The position numbers were made by a program, and so were the translations under genes. Positions 38,626 to 48,966 of a stretch of DNA of 64,000 nucleotides are shown in pieces. The notes beneath the pieces are model-generated. The model was not told the DNA's origin, did not search any database, and was given only the letters and a program-made list of their open reading frames with translations. Source of the DNA: Burkholderiales bacterium (lineage in GTDB: Bacteria; Pseudomonadota; Gammaproteobacteria; Burkholderiales; Casimicrobiaceae); the NCBI GenBank assembly GCA_020853025.1, contig JADYZP010000009.1, positions 150,410 through 214,409 of the forward strand. The letters are read 5' to 3'. The stretch's first letter is position 1, and each line of letters opens with the position of its first letter.

Positions 38626-39338
38626 GCGCAGCGCCCGTGCCTTCGCCTGCCACGGTCGTCGTCACCGGCGCCGCGGGCAATCTCGGTCGCGCGGTGGCCC
38701 GGGCCTTTGCCGAACGCGGCGCGAAGCTCGTGCTGCTCGGCCGCAGCCGGGAAGCGCTCGATGCGCTGCATGGCGCGCCGGATGACGCTCGCCTGCACAT
38801 TGCCGTCGATCTGCTGGACGCAGCACAGGTCGATACCGCCGCGCAGGCGGCGATCGATCGCTTCGGACGCATCGACGTCCTCTGCAACATCGCCGGCGGT
38901 TTCCGCATGGGGCCAGCCGTACACCAGACGAGCGACACCGATTTCGCGTTCCTGATCGACATCAACGCGAGCACGCTGCTGCATGCCGCACGCGCCTTCG
39001 TGCCACGGATGCTCGCCGGCGGCGGCGGCAAGATCGTCAATGTCGGCGCCTTCGCGGCACAGAAGGGTGCGGCGAACATGGGCGCGTACACGGCCGCCAA
39101 GAGCACGGTGATCCGGCTCACCGAGGCGATGGCCGCGGAACTGCGCGAACGGAACATCAACGTCAACTGCGTGCTGCCGACGGTTATCGACACGCCGGAG
39201 AATCGCAAGGCGATGCCCAAAGCCGATCCGGGCCGCTGGGTCGCGCCCGACGACCTGGCCCGCGTCATCGTCTTCCTGGCCTCCCCCGAGGCGGTCGCCA
39301 TCCACGGCGCCGCGTTGCCGGTGACGGGACTCTCGTAG
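38622..39338 (+). CDS. Dihydropteridine-reductase-like SDR
   Basis: A 238-residue short-chain dehydrogenase with 'TGAAGNLGRAVA' and Tyr156/Lys160 ('AYTAAK'). The usual catalytic Ser 13 residues before the Tyr is Ala (in 'VNVGAFAAQKG'). Mammalian dihydropteridine reductase also lacks this Ser and shares the later segment 'DTP.NRK.MP.AD...W', here 'DTPENRKAMPKADPGRW'. Located between fahA and folE, it may regenerate tetrahydropterin for phenylalanine hydroxylase. That role is inferred from motif and context. A general carbonyl reductase remains possible. Start overlaps the fahA stop. Confidence 0.72.
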   Translation: MSAAPVPSPATVVVTGAAGNLGRAVARAFAERGAKLVLLGRSREALDALHGAPDDARLHIAVDLLDAAQVDTAAQAAIDRFGRIDVLCNIAGGFRMGPAVHQTSDTDFAFLIDINASTLLHAARAFVPRMLAGGGGKIVNVGAFAAQKGAANMGAYTAAKSTVIRLTEAMAAELRERNINVNCVLPTVIDTPENRKAMPKADPGRWVAPDDLARVIVFLASPEAVAIHGAALPVTGLS

Positions 39339-39372
39339 CGGCCGGCGGATCGCGCCAACCTCGTGAAAGCCA

Positions 39373-40020
39373 ATGCACATGAAATCGACCATCCAATGCG
39401 AAAGCACGAACCCCGCCGCGTCTGCCGCGCAGCCGTCGCGCGCCGAGGCGATCGCCGCCGTGCGCACGCTGATCCGCTGGGCCGGCGACGATCCGGACCG
39501 CGAGGGCCTGCTCGAAACGCCGGACCGGGTAATCCGCGCCTACGCCGAGTACTTCTCCGGCTACCGGCAGGACCCGACAGAAATCCTCGCCAAGACGTTC
39601 TCGGAAGTCGATGGTTACGACGAGATGATCGTGATGAACGACATCCGCTTCGAAAGCCACTGTGAGCACCACATGGCGCCGATCATCGGCTGCGTGCACA
39701 TCGGTTACCTGCCCGACCGGCGTGTGGTCGGCATTTCCAAGCTCGCACGGCTGGTCGAGATTTACGCGCGACGACTGCAGATCCAGGAGAAGATGACCGT
39801 ACAGATCGCCGACACGCTGGCCGAGGTTCTGCAGCCGAACGGCGTTGCCGTCGTCGTCGAGGCGGCGCATCAGTGCATGACGACACGCGGCGTGCACAAA
39901 CCCGGCGCCACGCTGGTGACCAGCCGCATGCTCGGTGCGTTTCGCAAAGACGCGACCACTCGCCGCGAATTCCTGGCGATCATCGGGCGCAACGGCAGCG
40001 GAATGCCCGCCCACGCCTAG
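39373..40020 (+). CDS. folE: GTP cyclohydrolase I
   Basis: Converts GTP to 7,8-dihydroneopterin triphosphate, the first step to folate and tetrahydrobiopterin-type cofactors. The 215-residue protein shows the zinc and active-site motifs '[14 protein letters not shown]' and '[13 protein letters not shown]', plus '[19 protein letters not shown]' near the N-terminus. Two starts are possible (ATG at 39373 or 39379). Linkage to fahA and a dihydropteridine-reductase-like gene suggests pterin supply for aromatic amino acid hydroxylation as well as folate. Confidence 0.93.
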   Translation: MHMKSTIQCESTNPAASAAQPSRAEAIAAVRTLIRWAGDDPDREGLLETPDRVIRAYAEYFSGYRQDPTEILAKTFSEVDGYDEMIVMNDIRFESHCEHHMAPIIGCVHIGYLPDRRVVGISKLARLVEIYARRLQIQEKMTVQIADTLAEVLQPNGVAVVVEAAHQCMTTRGVHKPGATLVTSRMLGAFRKDATTRREFLAIIGRNGSGMPAHA

Positions 40021-40026
40021 GCTCAC

Positions 40027-41148
40027 GTGCAACCGACGATCGTCGTCGCGCCCGCCTCGGGTGCCGAGGTGACAGAAGTGCACTGTGCGGGCGCATGGAA
40101 CGTCCATGCACTCGCAGAACTCGAGCGGCGGCTCGAGGCCGTCGACTGGCCGACGCAGGGCGAGATCGTCGTCGACGGCAGCGCGCTTTCGACGCTCGAC
40201 ACTTCGGGCGCATGGCTGTTGCAGCGCACGCTGCGCGATCTCGGAGCCGGAGGCCGACGCGTTTCCGTGCGCGGCCTGCGGCCGGAACATGCGGCGGTCA
40301 TGAAGCTGATCGCGGCGTGCGAGATTTCGGCGCCGGCGCCTGTCGCAACGACGCCGGATACGCTGACCCGGCTCGGCCGCCACGCATGGGGCGGCATCAT
40401 CGGCAGCATCGGCTATTTTTCCTTCGTCGGAGAGAGCTTCATCGCGCTGCTGCGCTCCCTCCGGCATCCGTCCCGCCTGCGCTGGCGGCCGATCCTGCAC
40501 AACGTGCAGTCGGCGGGCGTGGAAGCGCTGCCGATCACCGGTCTCCTGTCGTTCCTGATGGGTATCGTCATTGCCTACCAGGGCGCGGACCAACTGCAGC
40601 GCTTCGGTGCGAACATCTTCGTCGTCGATCTCGTCGCGCTGGCGATGCTGCGCGAACTGTCTCCGCTGCTGACCGCGATCATCATCGCCGGACGCTCCGG
40701 CTCGGCGTACACCGCGCAAATCGGCACGATGAAGGTTACCGAGGAGATCGACGCGCTGCGCACGATAGGCATCGGACCGCAGGAGCTGCTGGTGCTGCCC
40801 AAGGTCGTCGCGCTGATCATCGTGATGCCGCTTCTGACCGTCTACACCGACGTCACCGGCGTACTCGGCGGCATGGTCATGGCACGATTCAAGCTCGACA
40901 TCGGCTTCGACGTGTTCATCGACCGCCTGGACGAAGCGATCAGCCTGTCGTCATACTGGACCGGACTCATGAAGGCGCCGGTATTTGCAATGATCATCGC
41001 GCTGGTCGGCTGCTATCGCGGCTTCCACGTCACCGGCAGCGCCCAGAGCGTGGGCCGGCAGACCACGATCAGCGTCGTCCAGGCGATCTTCCTGGTGATC
41101 CTGACCGACGCTATTTTCTCCGTCGCGTTCCTGTGGCTCGACCTCTGA
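40027..41148 (+). CDS. mlaE: MlaE-type lipid ABC permease with fused STAS domain
   Basis: A 373-residue protein starting at GTG six bases after folE. Residues 1-100 form a STAS domain like MlaB ('IVVDGSALSTLDTSGAWLLQ'). The remainder is the MlaE permease with about five helices ('ALPITGLLSFLMGIVIAYQG', 'GRSGSAYTAQIGTMKVTEEI', 'VVALIIVMPLLTVYTDV'). Mla systems move phospholipids between the inner and outer membranes to keep outer-membrane asymmetry. In E. coli the STAS part is a separate protein (MlaB). The stop overlaps the next gene (TGATG). Confidence 0.9.
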   Translation: MQPTIVVAPASGAEVTEVHCAGAWNVHALAELERRLEAVDWPTQGEIVVDGSALSTLDTSGAWLLQRTLRDLGAGGRRVSVRGLRPEHAAVMKLIAACEISAPAPVATTPDTLTRLGRHAWGGIIGSIGYFSFVGESFIALLRSLRHPSRLRWRPILHNVQSAGVEALPITGLLSFLMGIVIAYQGADQLQRFGANIFVVDLVALAMLRELSPLLTAIIIAGRSGSAYTAQIGTMKVTEEIDALRTIGIGPQELLVLPKVVALIIVMPLLTVYTDVTGVLGGMVMARFKLDIGFDVFIDRLDEAISLSSYWTGLMKAPVFAMIIALVGCYRGFHVTGSAQSVGRQTTISVVQAIFLVILTDAIFSVAFLWLDL

Positions 41149-41948
41149 TGAACGTCACGGCCACGCCTTCGGCGGCAGACGCCGTCATCGAGGTGCGCGG
41201 TCTCGTCACCCGTTTCGGCGATGCGGTGGTCCACGACAACCTCGACATGAGCGTCCACAAGGGCGAGGTCTTCGCGCTGGTCGGCAGCAGCGGTTCCGGA
41301 AAGTCGACGCTGCTGCGCGAGATCATCCTGCTGCAGCGGCCGGTGTCCGGATCGATCCGCGTCCTCGGGCAGGAAGTGGTCGGTCTGTCCGACGACGAGG
41401 CGCTGCCGCTGCGCCGCCGCTGGGGCGTGATGTTCGAGCGCGGTGCGCTGTTCAGTTCGCTCACCGTCGCCGAGAACGTCGGCATGGTTCTCGAGGAGCA
41501 CACCGACCTGGGGCCCCGGCTGATCGACGAGGTCGCCGCCGTGAAAATCGCACTGACCGGCTTGCCGGCCGACGCCGGTCCCAAGTACCCGAGCGAGCTC
41601 TCCGGCGGCATGCGCAAGCGGGCGTCGCTCGCGCGCGCGCTGGCGCTCGATCCGGAACTCCTGTTTCTGGACGAGCCCACCGCCGGGCTCGATCCCTTGA
41701 GTGCCTCCGGCATCGACGACCTCGTCCGCAGTCTGCGTGAGGGGCTGGGCCTGACGATCATGATGGTGACGCACGACCTCGACCTCCTGTGGCAAGCGGC
41801 GGACCGGGTCGCCGTGCTCGGCCGCGGCCGCATCGCTCAGGCGGACACGATGACCGAACTGTCGCGCTCGGAGGATCCGCTGGTCAGCCAGTATTTCCAT
41901 GGACCGCGCGGCCGCGCCGCTCTGGAGCAGGCATGGAAGCGAAAGTGA
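41148..41948 (+). CDS. mlaF: MlaF-type ABC transporter ATP-binding protein
   Basis: A 266-residue ATPase: Walker A 'GSSGSGKST', Mla-typical 'GVMFERGALFSSLTVAENVG' in the Q-loop region, ABC signature 'LSGGMRKRASLARALALDPE', Walker B 'LLFLDEPTAGLDPLSASGID' and switch His in 'MVTHDLD'. It energises the lipid transporter formed with the MlaE permease. The start was taken as the ATG that overlaps the permease stop. It overlaps the MCE gene by 16 bases. Confidence 0.92.
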   Translation: MNVTATPSAADAVIEVRGLVTRFGDAVVHDNLDMSVHKGEVFALVGSSGSGKSTLLREIILLQRPVSGSIRVLGQEVVGLSDDEALPLRRRWGVMFERGALFSSLTVAENVGMVLEEHTDLGPRLIDEVAAVKIALTGLPADAGPKYPSELSGGMRKRASLARALALDPELLFLDEPTAGLDPLSASGIDDLVRSLREGLGLTIMMVTHDLDLLWQAADRVAVLGRGRIAQADTMTELSRSEDPLVSQYFHGPRGRAALEQAWKRK

Positions 41949-42880
41949 ATTTCGCAGTCGTGGGTGTATTCGTGATCACGCTGACGGTGGCGATGATCGC
42001 GGGCCTCCTGTGGCTCGGTAGCGGCAAGTTCTATCGGCGGAGCTTCGATGGCTACGTCACCTACATGTCCGAATCGGTGGCTGGCCTCAACGTCAACGCG
42101 CCGGTCCGCTACCGCGGCGTCGACGTCGGGCGCGTGCGCAACATCGCGCTCGCTCCGGACAATGTCGAAGAGGTGAAGATCAGGCTCGACATCGAGCACG
42201 GCACTCCGGTCAAGGAGGACACCGTCGCCATGCTGCAATCGCAGGGACTGACCGGCATTGCCTTCGTGGAGTTGACGGCCGGCGGCAAGGACTCTGCGCC
42301 ATTGCGCGCGCGCCCGGACGAGGAGTACCCGGTGATCGCGTCGGCGCCTTCGTTCATGAACCGGCTCGAAACGCTGGTCCCTGCACTGCTCGCCAATCTG
42401 ACGCGGGTGAGCGAATCCGCCAACGCGTTGCTCGATGACGACAACCGGCGCACCGTCCACGCGACGCTCACCGAACTCGAGATCCTGGCACGCAATCTCG
42501 CAGCGAGCTCGACCAACGTCGATCGCACGCTGGCGAGTGCTGCGCGCGCCATGGACAGCACGGCGCGCGCGATGGACAACGCCACGCGCGTCGCCGGGCA
42601 GCTGCCGCAGCTCGTGCAACGCGTCGAGCGTTCCGCCGACGCCTTCGACCGGATGGCCGCACAGTTGGCCGGCGCCGGCGCCAGCGCGCGCAGAGGAATC
42701 GACAGCGTCAGCAGCGACGTCGGGCAATTCACCAACGAGACATTGCCGGAGGTGCGTGCGCTGGTCACCGAGCTGCGCGCACTGACGACGACACTGCGCC
42801 GCGTCGGTGACGAGGTCGAACGCAACCCGAGCGTGCTGCTGCACGGACGGCCGCCCGCGAAACGCGGCCCGGGAGAATGA
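41933..42880 (+). CDS. mlaD: MCE-domain (MlaD-type) lipid-binding protein
   Basis: A 315-residue periplasmic protein anchored by an N-terminal helix ('FAVVGVFVITLTVAMIAGLL'). The MCE domain covers about residues 38-120 ('VAGLNVNAPVRYRGVDVGRV', 'LQSQGLTGIAFVELT'). A long helical tail rich in Ala, Arg and Asp follows, with heptad-like repeats ('RTLASAARAMDSTARAMDN'), much longer than E. coli MlaD (183 residues) and more like PqiB/YebT or LetB tunnel helices. Together with the permease and ATPase it forms the transporter. Confidence 0.88.
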   Translation: MEAKVNFAVVGVFVITLTVAMIAGLLWLGSGKFYRRSFDGYVTYMSESVAGLNVNAPVRYRGVDVGRVRNIALAPDNVEEVKIRLDIEHGTPVKEDTVAMLQSQGLTGIAFVELTAGGKDSAPLRARPDEEYPVIASAPSFMNRLETLVPALLANLTRVSESANALLDDDNRRTVHATLTELEILARNLAASSTNVDRTLASAARAMDSTARAMDNATRVAGQLPQLVQRVERSADAFDRMAAQLAGAGASARRGIDSVSSDVGQFTNETLPEVRALVTELRALTTTLRRVGDEVERNPSVLLHGRPPAKRGPGE

Positions 42881-43620
42881 TCGTGCGCATAGCCGGACCC
42901 GCCTCCAGACCTTCCCTCAGGCGCGAAGGCGCCCTGGCGCCGCCTTCCGCCCCGCTGCCGACCCTCGGCGACGGCGATGGTCGGTGCCGGTGGCGGCTGC
43001 CCCTCCTTCTGCTGGCGACAGCGGCGCTGCTCGCCGGCTGTACGGCACTGAAGCCGCCAGAGGTGGTGGAAGCGACGCTGCACGTATTCGAACCCGGGAT
43101 GGCGTCGGTGCGCGCGACGGTCGCGCGCGATCTCGTCCTCGAGATCGCCACGCCTACCGCGGCGCCGGGCTTCGACACGGCACGAATGGCCTACGCGGTG
43201 CGGCCCTACGAACTCGATTACTTCGCGGTCAACCGCTGGGCCGACGCACCGGCGCGAATGCTGCGGCCGCTGCTGACGCGGGCGCTCGAGCGTTCGGGCG
43301 ACTTTCGCGCCGTCGTGCAGTCTGCGGACGGCGTCGCCGCCGATCTACGGCTGGCGACTGAAATCGTTCGCCTGCAGCAGAACTTCGCAACGCGTCCGAG
43401 CCGCGTCGAACTCGTGCTGCGCGTGCAGTTGGTCGACGTCCGCAATCGCCTTGTTGTCGCGACCCGGACGATCGCGGAAACGGAAACCGCAGCGTCCGAC
43501 GATCCGCGCGGTGGTGTGATCGCCGTCAACGCCGCGCTCCGGCGTGCACTGGCGCAGGTGGTCGAGTTCTGCACGGTCGAATCCGGCCGCTTGCGGCCGC
43601 CATCCGCGACCGTGCGCTGA
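42877..43620 (+). CDS. ABC-transport auxiliary lipoprotein (PqiC/YmbA-like)
   Basis: A 247-residue protein starting with ATGA overlap to mlaD. After a long polar N-terminus there is a signal helix with lipobox 'LLAGC', then the core 'MAYAVRPYELDYFAVNRWAD', 'PARMLRPLLTRALERSGDFR' and 'VELVLRVQLVDVRNRLVVAT', the pattern of PqiC/YmbA-type outer-membrane lipoproteins that complete MCE transport systems. The ~40 residues before the signal helix are unusually long, and a later start cannot be excluded, though no better ATG/GTG with ribosome-binding site was seen. Confidence 0.8.
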   Translation: MIVRIAGPASRPSLRREGALAPPSAPLPTLGDGDGRCRWRLPLLLLATAALLAGCTALKPPEVVEATLHVFEPGMASVRATVARDLVLEIATPTAAPGFDTARMAYAVRPYELDYFAVNRWADAPARMLRPLLTRALERSGDFRAVVQSADGVAADLRLATEIVRLQQNFATRPSRVELVLRVQLVDVRNRLVVATRTIAETETAASDDPRGGVIAVNAALRRALAQVVEFCTVESGRLRPPSATVR

Positions 43621-43633
43621 GTCGGGCGGCGCT

Positions 43634-46057
43634 TCACGCTTTGGCCGGGCCAAAGCCGGTCGCCCGCAGCTTCCGCTCCAGGCGCGCGCCCTTTCTTGCG
43701 CGGCGCAGGACGTGGCGCGCGAGCGCCTCACCTTCGAGGACGACCTCGACGGCGCGGCCGGCGCGGTTGCTGCCGCGGACGACGAGGCGCTTCGCCGTCG
43801 CCAATCCCACCGCCAGCAGGCGGTCACCGGCATCGAGCCCCATGACGATGACGCCGCGCCCGCGCGGCACCTCGCGCATTTCGGCAAGCGGGAAGACCAG
43901 GAGCTTGCCGCCGGCGGACAACGCCGCCACATGATCCAAGCCCGCCGCGAGCGCGACGGGCGCCACCGGCTCCTCGTCCTCGGCAAGGGTCATGAAGGCG
44001 CGGCCGGCCTTCACGCGCGACAGCATGTCGTCGAAGGTGGTCACGAAGCCATAGCCGCCGCTGCCCGCCACCAGAAGTTTCTGGCCGGGTGCCGCGCACA
44101 GCGCATGCGCCACGCGCGCACCCGGCTGCAGGTCGATGAGCGTGGTCACCGGCACCCCGTCACCGCGACCGCCCGGAATGTCCGCGCCGCGAATCGTGTA
44201 AGCGCGCCCTTGCGTGTCGAGGATAAGCACCGGGTTGACGGTACGCGTCTCGAGGATCGCCGCCGGAGCATCGCCGGAGCGCCACGCGAACTGTGTCGCA
44301 TCGAGCGCGTGGCCCTGTCGCGACCGGATCCAGCCGTGATGGGACAGTGTCACCGTGATCGGCTCGTCGGGGACGGTGCGACTGGAAATTGCCGGCGCCA
44401 CCTCCTCGATCAGCGTGCGGCGCGCGTCGCCGAAGCGCTGGGCGTCGGCTTCGATTTCCGAGACGATCATCTCCGCCAGCGCCGACCGGTCCGCAAGCAG
44501 CCGCTGCAGCGCGCGACGTTCCGCCTTCAGTGATTTCTGCTCGGCCTCGATCCTGATTCCTTCCAGCCGTGCGAGCTGGCGCAGGCGGATTTCGAGAATG
44601 TCATCGGCCTGGACATCGGTCAATCCGAAGGCCTGCATCAGGTCGGCCTTCGGATCGTCCGCCTTGCGGATGATGCGGATCACGCGGTCGATCGCCAGCA
44701 GCGCGATCAGCCTTCCTTCGAGTATGTGGATGCGGCGTTCGACTTCGGACAAACGATGCCGGCTGCGGCGCGTGACGCATTCGAAGCGGAATTCGATCCA
44801 CTCGTCGAGCAGCGCCTTCAGGTTCTTCTGCCGCGGACGCCCGTCGCGCCCGAGCGCGACCAGGTTGACCGGCAGGCTGGACTCGAGTCGGGTCTGCGCG
44901 AGCAGAAGGTCGATGAACTCCTGCGGATTCTGGCGGCTCGAGTGGGGCTCGAGGACGATACGCACCGGCGCGTCCTTGTCCGATTCGTCGCGAACGGTGT
45001 CGAGCGCGCCGAGCAGCAGCGCCTTCAGGTTCAGCTGATCCTGCGTCAGCGACTTCTTGCCCTCCTTCGGCTTCGGATTGGTCGCCCGTTCGAGATCCTC
45101 GAGCACCATGCGCGTCGACACTCCGGACGGCAGCTCGGTCACCGCGATGCGCCACTGTCCGCGCGCCAGTTCCTCGACCTTCCATCGCGCACGCATGCGC
45201 AGGCTGCCGCGGCCGCCGGCGTAGATGGCGCGGAGGTCGGCCGGCGACGAAATCACCTGCCCGCCGCCGGGCAGGTCGGGCCCGGGCAGCAAGGCGAGCA
45301 GCGCGTCGACAGGGATGTCCGGATCGTGGATCACGGCAATCACCGCGCGCGCGACCTCGGCCAAATTATGCGACGGGACGTCGGTTGCCATGCCGACGCC
45401 GATGCCGGAGCTGCCGTTCAGCAGCAGCATCGGCAGCCGCGCCGGCAGCAGCTTCGGCTCGCGAAATGCGCCGTCGTAGTTGGCGACGAAGTCGACGGTA
45501 TCGCGGTCGATCTCCGAGAGCAGCAGTTCGGCGATCGCGGTCAGCCGGCATTCGGTGTAGCGCATCGCCGCCGCGTTGTCACCGTCGCGCGAACCGAAAT
45601 TGCCCTGGCCGTCGATCAATGGGTAGCGCAGAGAGAAATCCTGCGCCTGCCGCACCAGCGCGTCGTAGGCGGCGGAGTCGCCATGCGGATGGTACTTGCC
45701 GAGGACGTCGCCGACGACGCGCGCCGACTTGACGTGGCGCGACGGAGCATAGAGGCCCAGTTGGTGCATGGCGAAGAGGATGCGTCGCTGCACGGGCTTC
45801 TGCCCGTCGGCGATATCGGGCAGCGCGCGGCCCATGACGACGCTCATCGCGTATTCGAGGTAGCTGCGCTCAGCGAACGCGGCCAGCGACAGCGCGTCGC
45901 CGTCATCCGCCTCCCGGCCGAGCGGTGCGGGTGGCGCCGGCGGTGCTGGAACGCCTTCCCCCACCGGCAGGTCGGCGAACAATTCGCCGCTCAGCTCGTC
46001 GGGCGCCGCATGCCGCGTGGTCCTGCCCGGGGATCGGGATTTGCGTGGTCCGGCCAT
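43634..46057 (-). CDS. parC: DNA topoisomerase IV subunit A
   Basis: An 807-residue type II topoisomerase A subunit. The catalytic Tyr is in '[13 protein letters not shown]'. The quinolone-resistance region reads '[20 protein letters not shown]', that is Ser at the E. coli Ser80 position and Asp at the Glu84 position, so no classic resistance substitution is seen. The '[15 protein letters not shown]' tower region and a C-terminal set of five beta-pinwheel repeats follow. It decatenates daughter chromosomes with ParE, encoded 37 bases upstream in the same direction. Confidence 0.95.
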   Translation of the reverse strand: MAGPRKSRSPGRTTRHAAPDELSGELFADLPVGEGVPAPPAPPAPLGREADDGDALSLAAFAERSYLEYAMSVVMGRALPDIADGQKPVQRRILFAMHQLGLYAPSRHVKSARVVGDVLGKYHPHGDSAAYDALVRQAQDFSLRYPLIDGQGNFGSRDGDNAAAMRYTECRLTAIAELLLSEIDRDTVDFVANYDGAFREPKLLPARLPMLLLNGSSGIGVGMATDVPSHNLAEVARAVIAVIHDPDIPVDALLALLPGPDLPGGGQVISSPADLRAIYAGGRGSLRMRARWKVEELARGQWRIAVTELPSGVSTRMVLEDLERATNPKPKEGKKSLTQDQLNLKALLLGALDTVRDESDKDAPVRIVLEPHSSRQNPQEFIDLLLAQTRLESSLPVNLVALGRDGRPRQKNLKALLDEWIEFRFECVTRRSRHRLSEVERRIHILEGRLIALLAIDRVIRIIRKADDPKADLMQAFGLTDVQADDILEIRLRQLARLEGIRIEAEQKSLKAERRALQRLLADRSALAEMIVSEIEADAQRFGDARRTLIEEVAPAISSRTVPDEPITVTLSHHGWIRSRQGHALDATQFAWRSGDAPAAILETRTVNPVLILDTQGRAYTIRGADIPGGRGDGVPVTTLIDLQPGARVAHALCAAPGQKLLVAGSGGYGFVTTFDDMLSRVKAGRAFMTLAEDEEPVAPVALAAGLDHVAALSAGGKLLVFPLAEMREVPRGRGVIVMGLDAGDRLLAVGLATAKRLVVRGSNRAGRAVEVVLEGEALARHVLRRARKGARLERKLRATGFGPAKA

Positions 46058-46094
46058 GCGAATTTCGCTCTTGCGCGTCGGGTATCGTCGCGCG

Positions 46095-48071
46095 TCAGAT
46101 ATCGACGTTGACGGTGTCGCCCGCGCGTTCCATCCACTCGCGGCGGCCTGCAGCCTCGGCCTTGCCCATCAGCCGTGTGAAGACGCGCATGGTGTCGGCG
46201 GCATCCCCGCGTCCGACGCGCACCGGCATTACGCGGCGCGTCTCGGGATTCATCGTCGTCTCCCACAGCTGCTCGGGGTTCATCTCGCCCAAGCCCTTGA
46301 ACCGTCCCACCGACCACGTGCCCGGCTTCACGCCCTCCTTGCGCAGCCGGTCCTCGATCGTCGCGAGTTCAGCGTCGTCGAGCGCGTAGAACTTGCGCGC
46401 CGGACGCTTCGCCGAGGCCGGGACGTCGAGACGGAACAGCGGCGGATGTGCGACGCAGACATGGCCGCGCTCGATCAACGCGGGGAAGTGGCGGAAGAAC
46501 AGCGTCAGCAAGAGCACCTTGATATGGCTGCCGTCGACGTCGGCGTCAGCCATGATGATGATCCTCGCATAACGCAATCCGGACAGGTCGACGTTGGTGC
46601 CGGCGGCGTGCGGATCGACACCGATCGCGACGGCGATGTCGTGCACTTCGTTGTTGGCGAAGAGGCGCTCGCGCTCCACTTCGAAGGTGTTCAGCACCTT
46701 GCCGCGCAACGGAAGGATCGCCTGGTACTGCTTGTCGCGCGCGAGCTTGGCCGAGCCGCCGGCGGAATCACCTTCGACCAGGAACACCTCGCGTCGCGTC
46801 ACGTCTACGGATTCGCAGTCGGTGAGCTTGCCGGGCAGCACCGCGACGCTGGAACCGCGCCGCTTTTCGACCTTCTGCGCGGACTTCAGCCGCGATTGCG
46901 CCTGAAGGATGACCAGCTCGGCGATGCGCCGGCCGTATTCGACGTTGGCGTTGAGCCAGGTCTCGAAGGGGTCGCGAACCGACTGCGCGAGCAGCTTCAA
47001 GGCGTCGCGACTGGTCAGCTTTTCCTTCACCTGTCCCTGGAACTGCGGATCGAGGACGCGCGCCGAGAGCACGTAGGAAAGGCGCGCCGACACGTCCTCG
47101 GTCTGCAGCCGCACGCCGCGCGGCAGCAGGTTGTGGTGGTCGACAAAGGTCTTCAGCGCGTCGAAAAGCCCGGCGCGCATGCCCGCCTCGTGCGTGCCGC
47201 CTGCCGCCGTCGGAATCAGGTTGACGTAGCTCTCGCCGTCGCCACGGCACTCTTCGTACCAGGCGAGCGCCCACGCCGCACCTTCGCCTTCGCTCCAGTT
47301 GTCGCCTTCCGCCGGCGGTCCCAGATACGTTTCGCCGGCAAATATCGGCGCCACCGGCACCGCACCTTGTCCAAGCTCGGCCAAGTATCCTGCGAGTCCC
47401 TCCGGATACGACCAGGTCTGCGTCGTCGGCGTCGTTCCGATTTCGACGCGCAACGAGACGCGAACGCCCGGCAACAGCACGGCCTTCGCGCGCAGCAGGC
47501 GCGTGAGCTCGGGCACCGACACCGTCGGCACGTCAAAGTACTTGGGATCCGGCGCCACGCGCACGCGCGTGCCAGTTGCGCGCGCTGCACAGCTGCCGAC
47601 CACTTTCATGGGCTCCTCGACTTCGCCGTCGGCGAAGACGATGCGGTGCAGCTTGCCGTCGCGCTTGACCTCGACCTCCAGCCGCTTCGACAGCGCGTTG
47701 GTCACCGACACGCCAACGCCGTGCAGGCCGCCGGCGAAGGCGTAGGCGGCGAGTACTCCCTTCTTGTCGAACTTGCCGCCCGCATGCAGGCGGGTGAAGA
47801 CCAGTTCGACCGTCGGCAGCCCTTCCTCCGGATGCACACCGACGGGGATGCCGCGTCCGTCGTCGTCGACGGTGACCGAGCCGTCGGCATGCACGGTGAC
47901 GTCGATACGCGTGGCGTGGCCACCGAGCGCCTCGTCGGCGGCGTTGTCGATCACCTCGGCGACGATGTGCGTCGGATCGGCGGTGCGCGTGTACATGCCG
48001 GGCCGCTCGCGGACCGGCTGCAGTCCCTTGAGGACACGGATCGACGATTCCTGGTAGCTGCCCTTGGCCAA
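46095..48071 (-). CDS. parE: DNA topoisomerase IV subunit B
   Basis: A 658-residue ATPase subunit. GHKL motifs '[13 protein letters not shown]', 'DDDGRGIPV' and '[14 protein letters not shown]' are intact. The Toprim domain has '[16 protein letters not shown]' and '[11 protein letters not shown]' for metal binding. Length fits ParE rather than the longer GyrB. It lies eight bases downstream of the universal stress gene and is followed by parC, forming a usp-parE-parC minus-strand unit. Confidence 0.95.
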   Translation of the reverse strand: MAKGSYQESSIRVLKGLQPVRERPGMYTRTADPTHIVAEVIDNAADEALGGHATRIDVTVHADGSVTVDDDGRGIPVGVHPEEGLPTVELVFTRLHAGGKFDKKGVLAAYAFAGGLHGVGVSVTNALSKRLEVEVKRDGKLHRIVFADGEVEEPMKVVGSCAARATGTRVRVAPDPKYFDVPTVSVPELTRLLRAKAVLLPGVRVSLRVEIGTTPTTQTWSYPEGLAGYLAELGQGAVPVAPIFAGETYLGPPAEGDNWSEGEGAAWALAWYEECRGDGESYVNLIPTAAGGTHEAGMRAGLFDALKTFVDHHNLLPRGVRLQTEDVSARLSYVLSARVLDPQFQGQVKEKLTSRDALKLLAQSVRDPFETWLNANVEYGRRIAELVILQAQSRLKSAQKVEKRRGSSVAVLPGKLTDCESVDVTRREVFLVEGDSAGGSAKLARDKQYQAILPLRGKVLNTFEVERERLFANNEVHDIAVAIGVDPHAAGTNVDLSGLRYARIIIMADADVDGSHIKVLLLTLFFRHFPALIERGHVCVAHPPLFRLDVPASAKRPARKFYALDDAELATIEDRLRKEGVKPGTWSVGRFKGLGEMNPEQLWETTMNPETRRVMPVRVGRGDAADTMRVFTRLMGKAEAAGRREWMERAGDTVNVDI

Positions 48072-48078
48072 CGCGGTA

Positions 48079-48966
48079 CTACCTGACGAGCGTCACCGGA
48101 ACGTCGACGCCGTGGATCGCCTTGTACGCGACCGAGCCCAGCATCAGCGCGGTGGCGGCGCCCAGACCGCGCGTGCCCATCACGACATGGGAGCAGGCGC
48201 GGCTGCGTGCGGCGCGGGCAATTTCGATCGCCGGATCTCCAAACTGCATTTCAAATTCATAGCTGATGCCGGCGGAGTCGAGTTCGCGCCGCGCGATCTC
48301 GGTAAGCAGCAACGCGTGCTCGCGTCTGTACCGCTCCGCCTCCTCGCGGTCGACAGCGGAGCCCGGCGACCCGGCAATCGGTTCCTGGATGTTGAGCACG
48401 TGCACGCGGGCGGCACCGCAGCGCCGGGCGCGCAACGCCACGTAGCGCACCGCACGCAGCGCGTTTTCGGAGCCGTCCACCGCCACCAGCACCGGATCGA
48501 AGGGTGTGCCCCACTCGCCCTTGCTCTTGACCAGCGTCACCGGGAGCGATGCGGCCTGGACGACCTGGGTTGCAACCGAACCAAGCATCAGGTTGCCGAA
48601 CATCCCCATGCCGCGCGAGCCCATGATGATCTCCTCGCAACCGGTGTCGAGCGCGTGGCGGCAGATGGTTTCGCCGAAACGGCCGATCAGGACTTGCGCT
48701 CGATAGCCGATGCCGGCTTCGTCGAGGAGCGCGCGGGACGACTGCAGCGCATCCTCGCCGAATCCGGTCAGGCCCTCTTCGATCGTGCGGGCAGACAACT
48801 GCGCGCGGACAAGGCCGGATTCGATGGGTGCCTGCACGTTCAGCAGCTCGATCTCGGTGCCACCGCAGCGCCGGGTGAAATCGATGGCGAAGCGCAGCGC
48901 CTGCTGCGACGGCGCCGAACCGTCCACCGGCACGAGTATCCTGTTCGTCACATCCATATTTTCCAT
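48079..48966 (-). CDS. Tandem universal stress protein
   Basis: A 295-residue cytoplasmic protein with two UspA domains (about 8-145 and 155-295). Both have an intact ATP-binding loop: 'MGSRGMGMFGNLMLGS' and 'MGTRGLGAATALMLGS' (GxxG-9x-GS), so both halves should bind ATP. Tandem Usp proteins are commonly induced by stationary phase or low oxygen. It is eight bases upstream of parE, an unusual partner. Two in-frame starts (48966 and 48957) are possible. Confidence 0.9.
   Translation of the reverse strand: MENMDVTNRILVPVDGSAPSQQALRFAIDFTRRCGGTEIELLNVQAPIESGLVRAQLSARTIEEGLTGFGEDALQSSRALLDEAGIGYRAQVLIGRFGETICRHALDTGCEEIIMGSRGMGMFGNLMLGSVATQVVQAASLPVTLVKSKGEWGTPFDPVLVAVDGSENALRAVRYVALRARRCGAARVHVLNIQEPIAGSPGSAVDREEAERYRREHALLLTEIARRELDSAGISYEFEMQFGDPAIEIARAARSRACSHVVMGTRGLGAATALMLGSVAYKAIHGVDVPVTLVR

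Noticed and set aside
46017-48086. 689-codon plus-strand ORF across parE
   Set aside because: Antisense to a gene with all ParE motifs; His/Arg/Gln-rich composition of a shadow frame.
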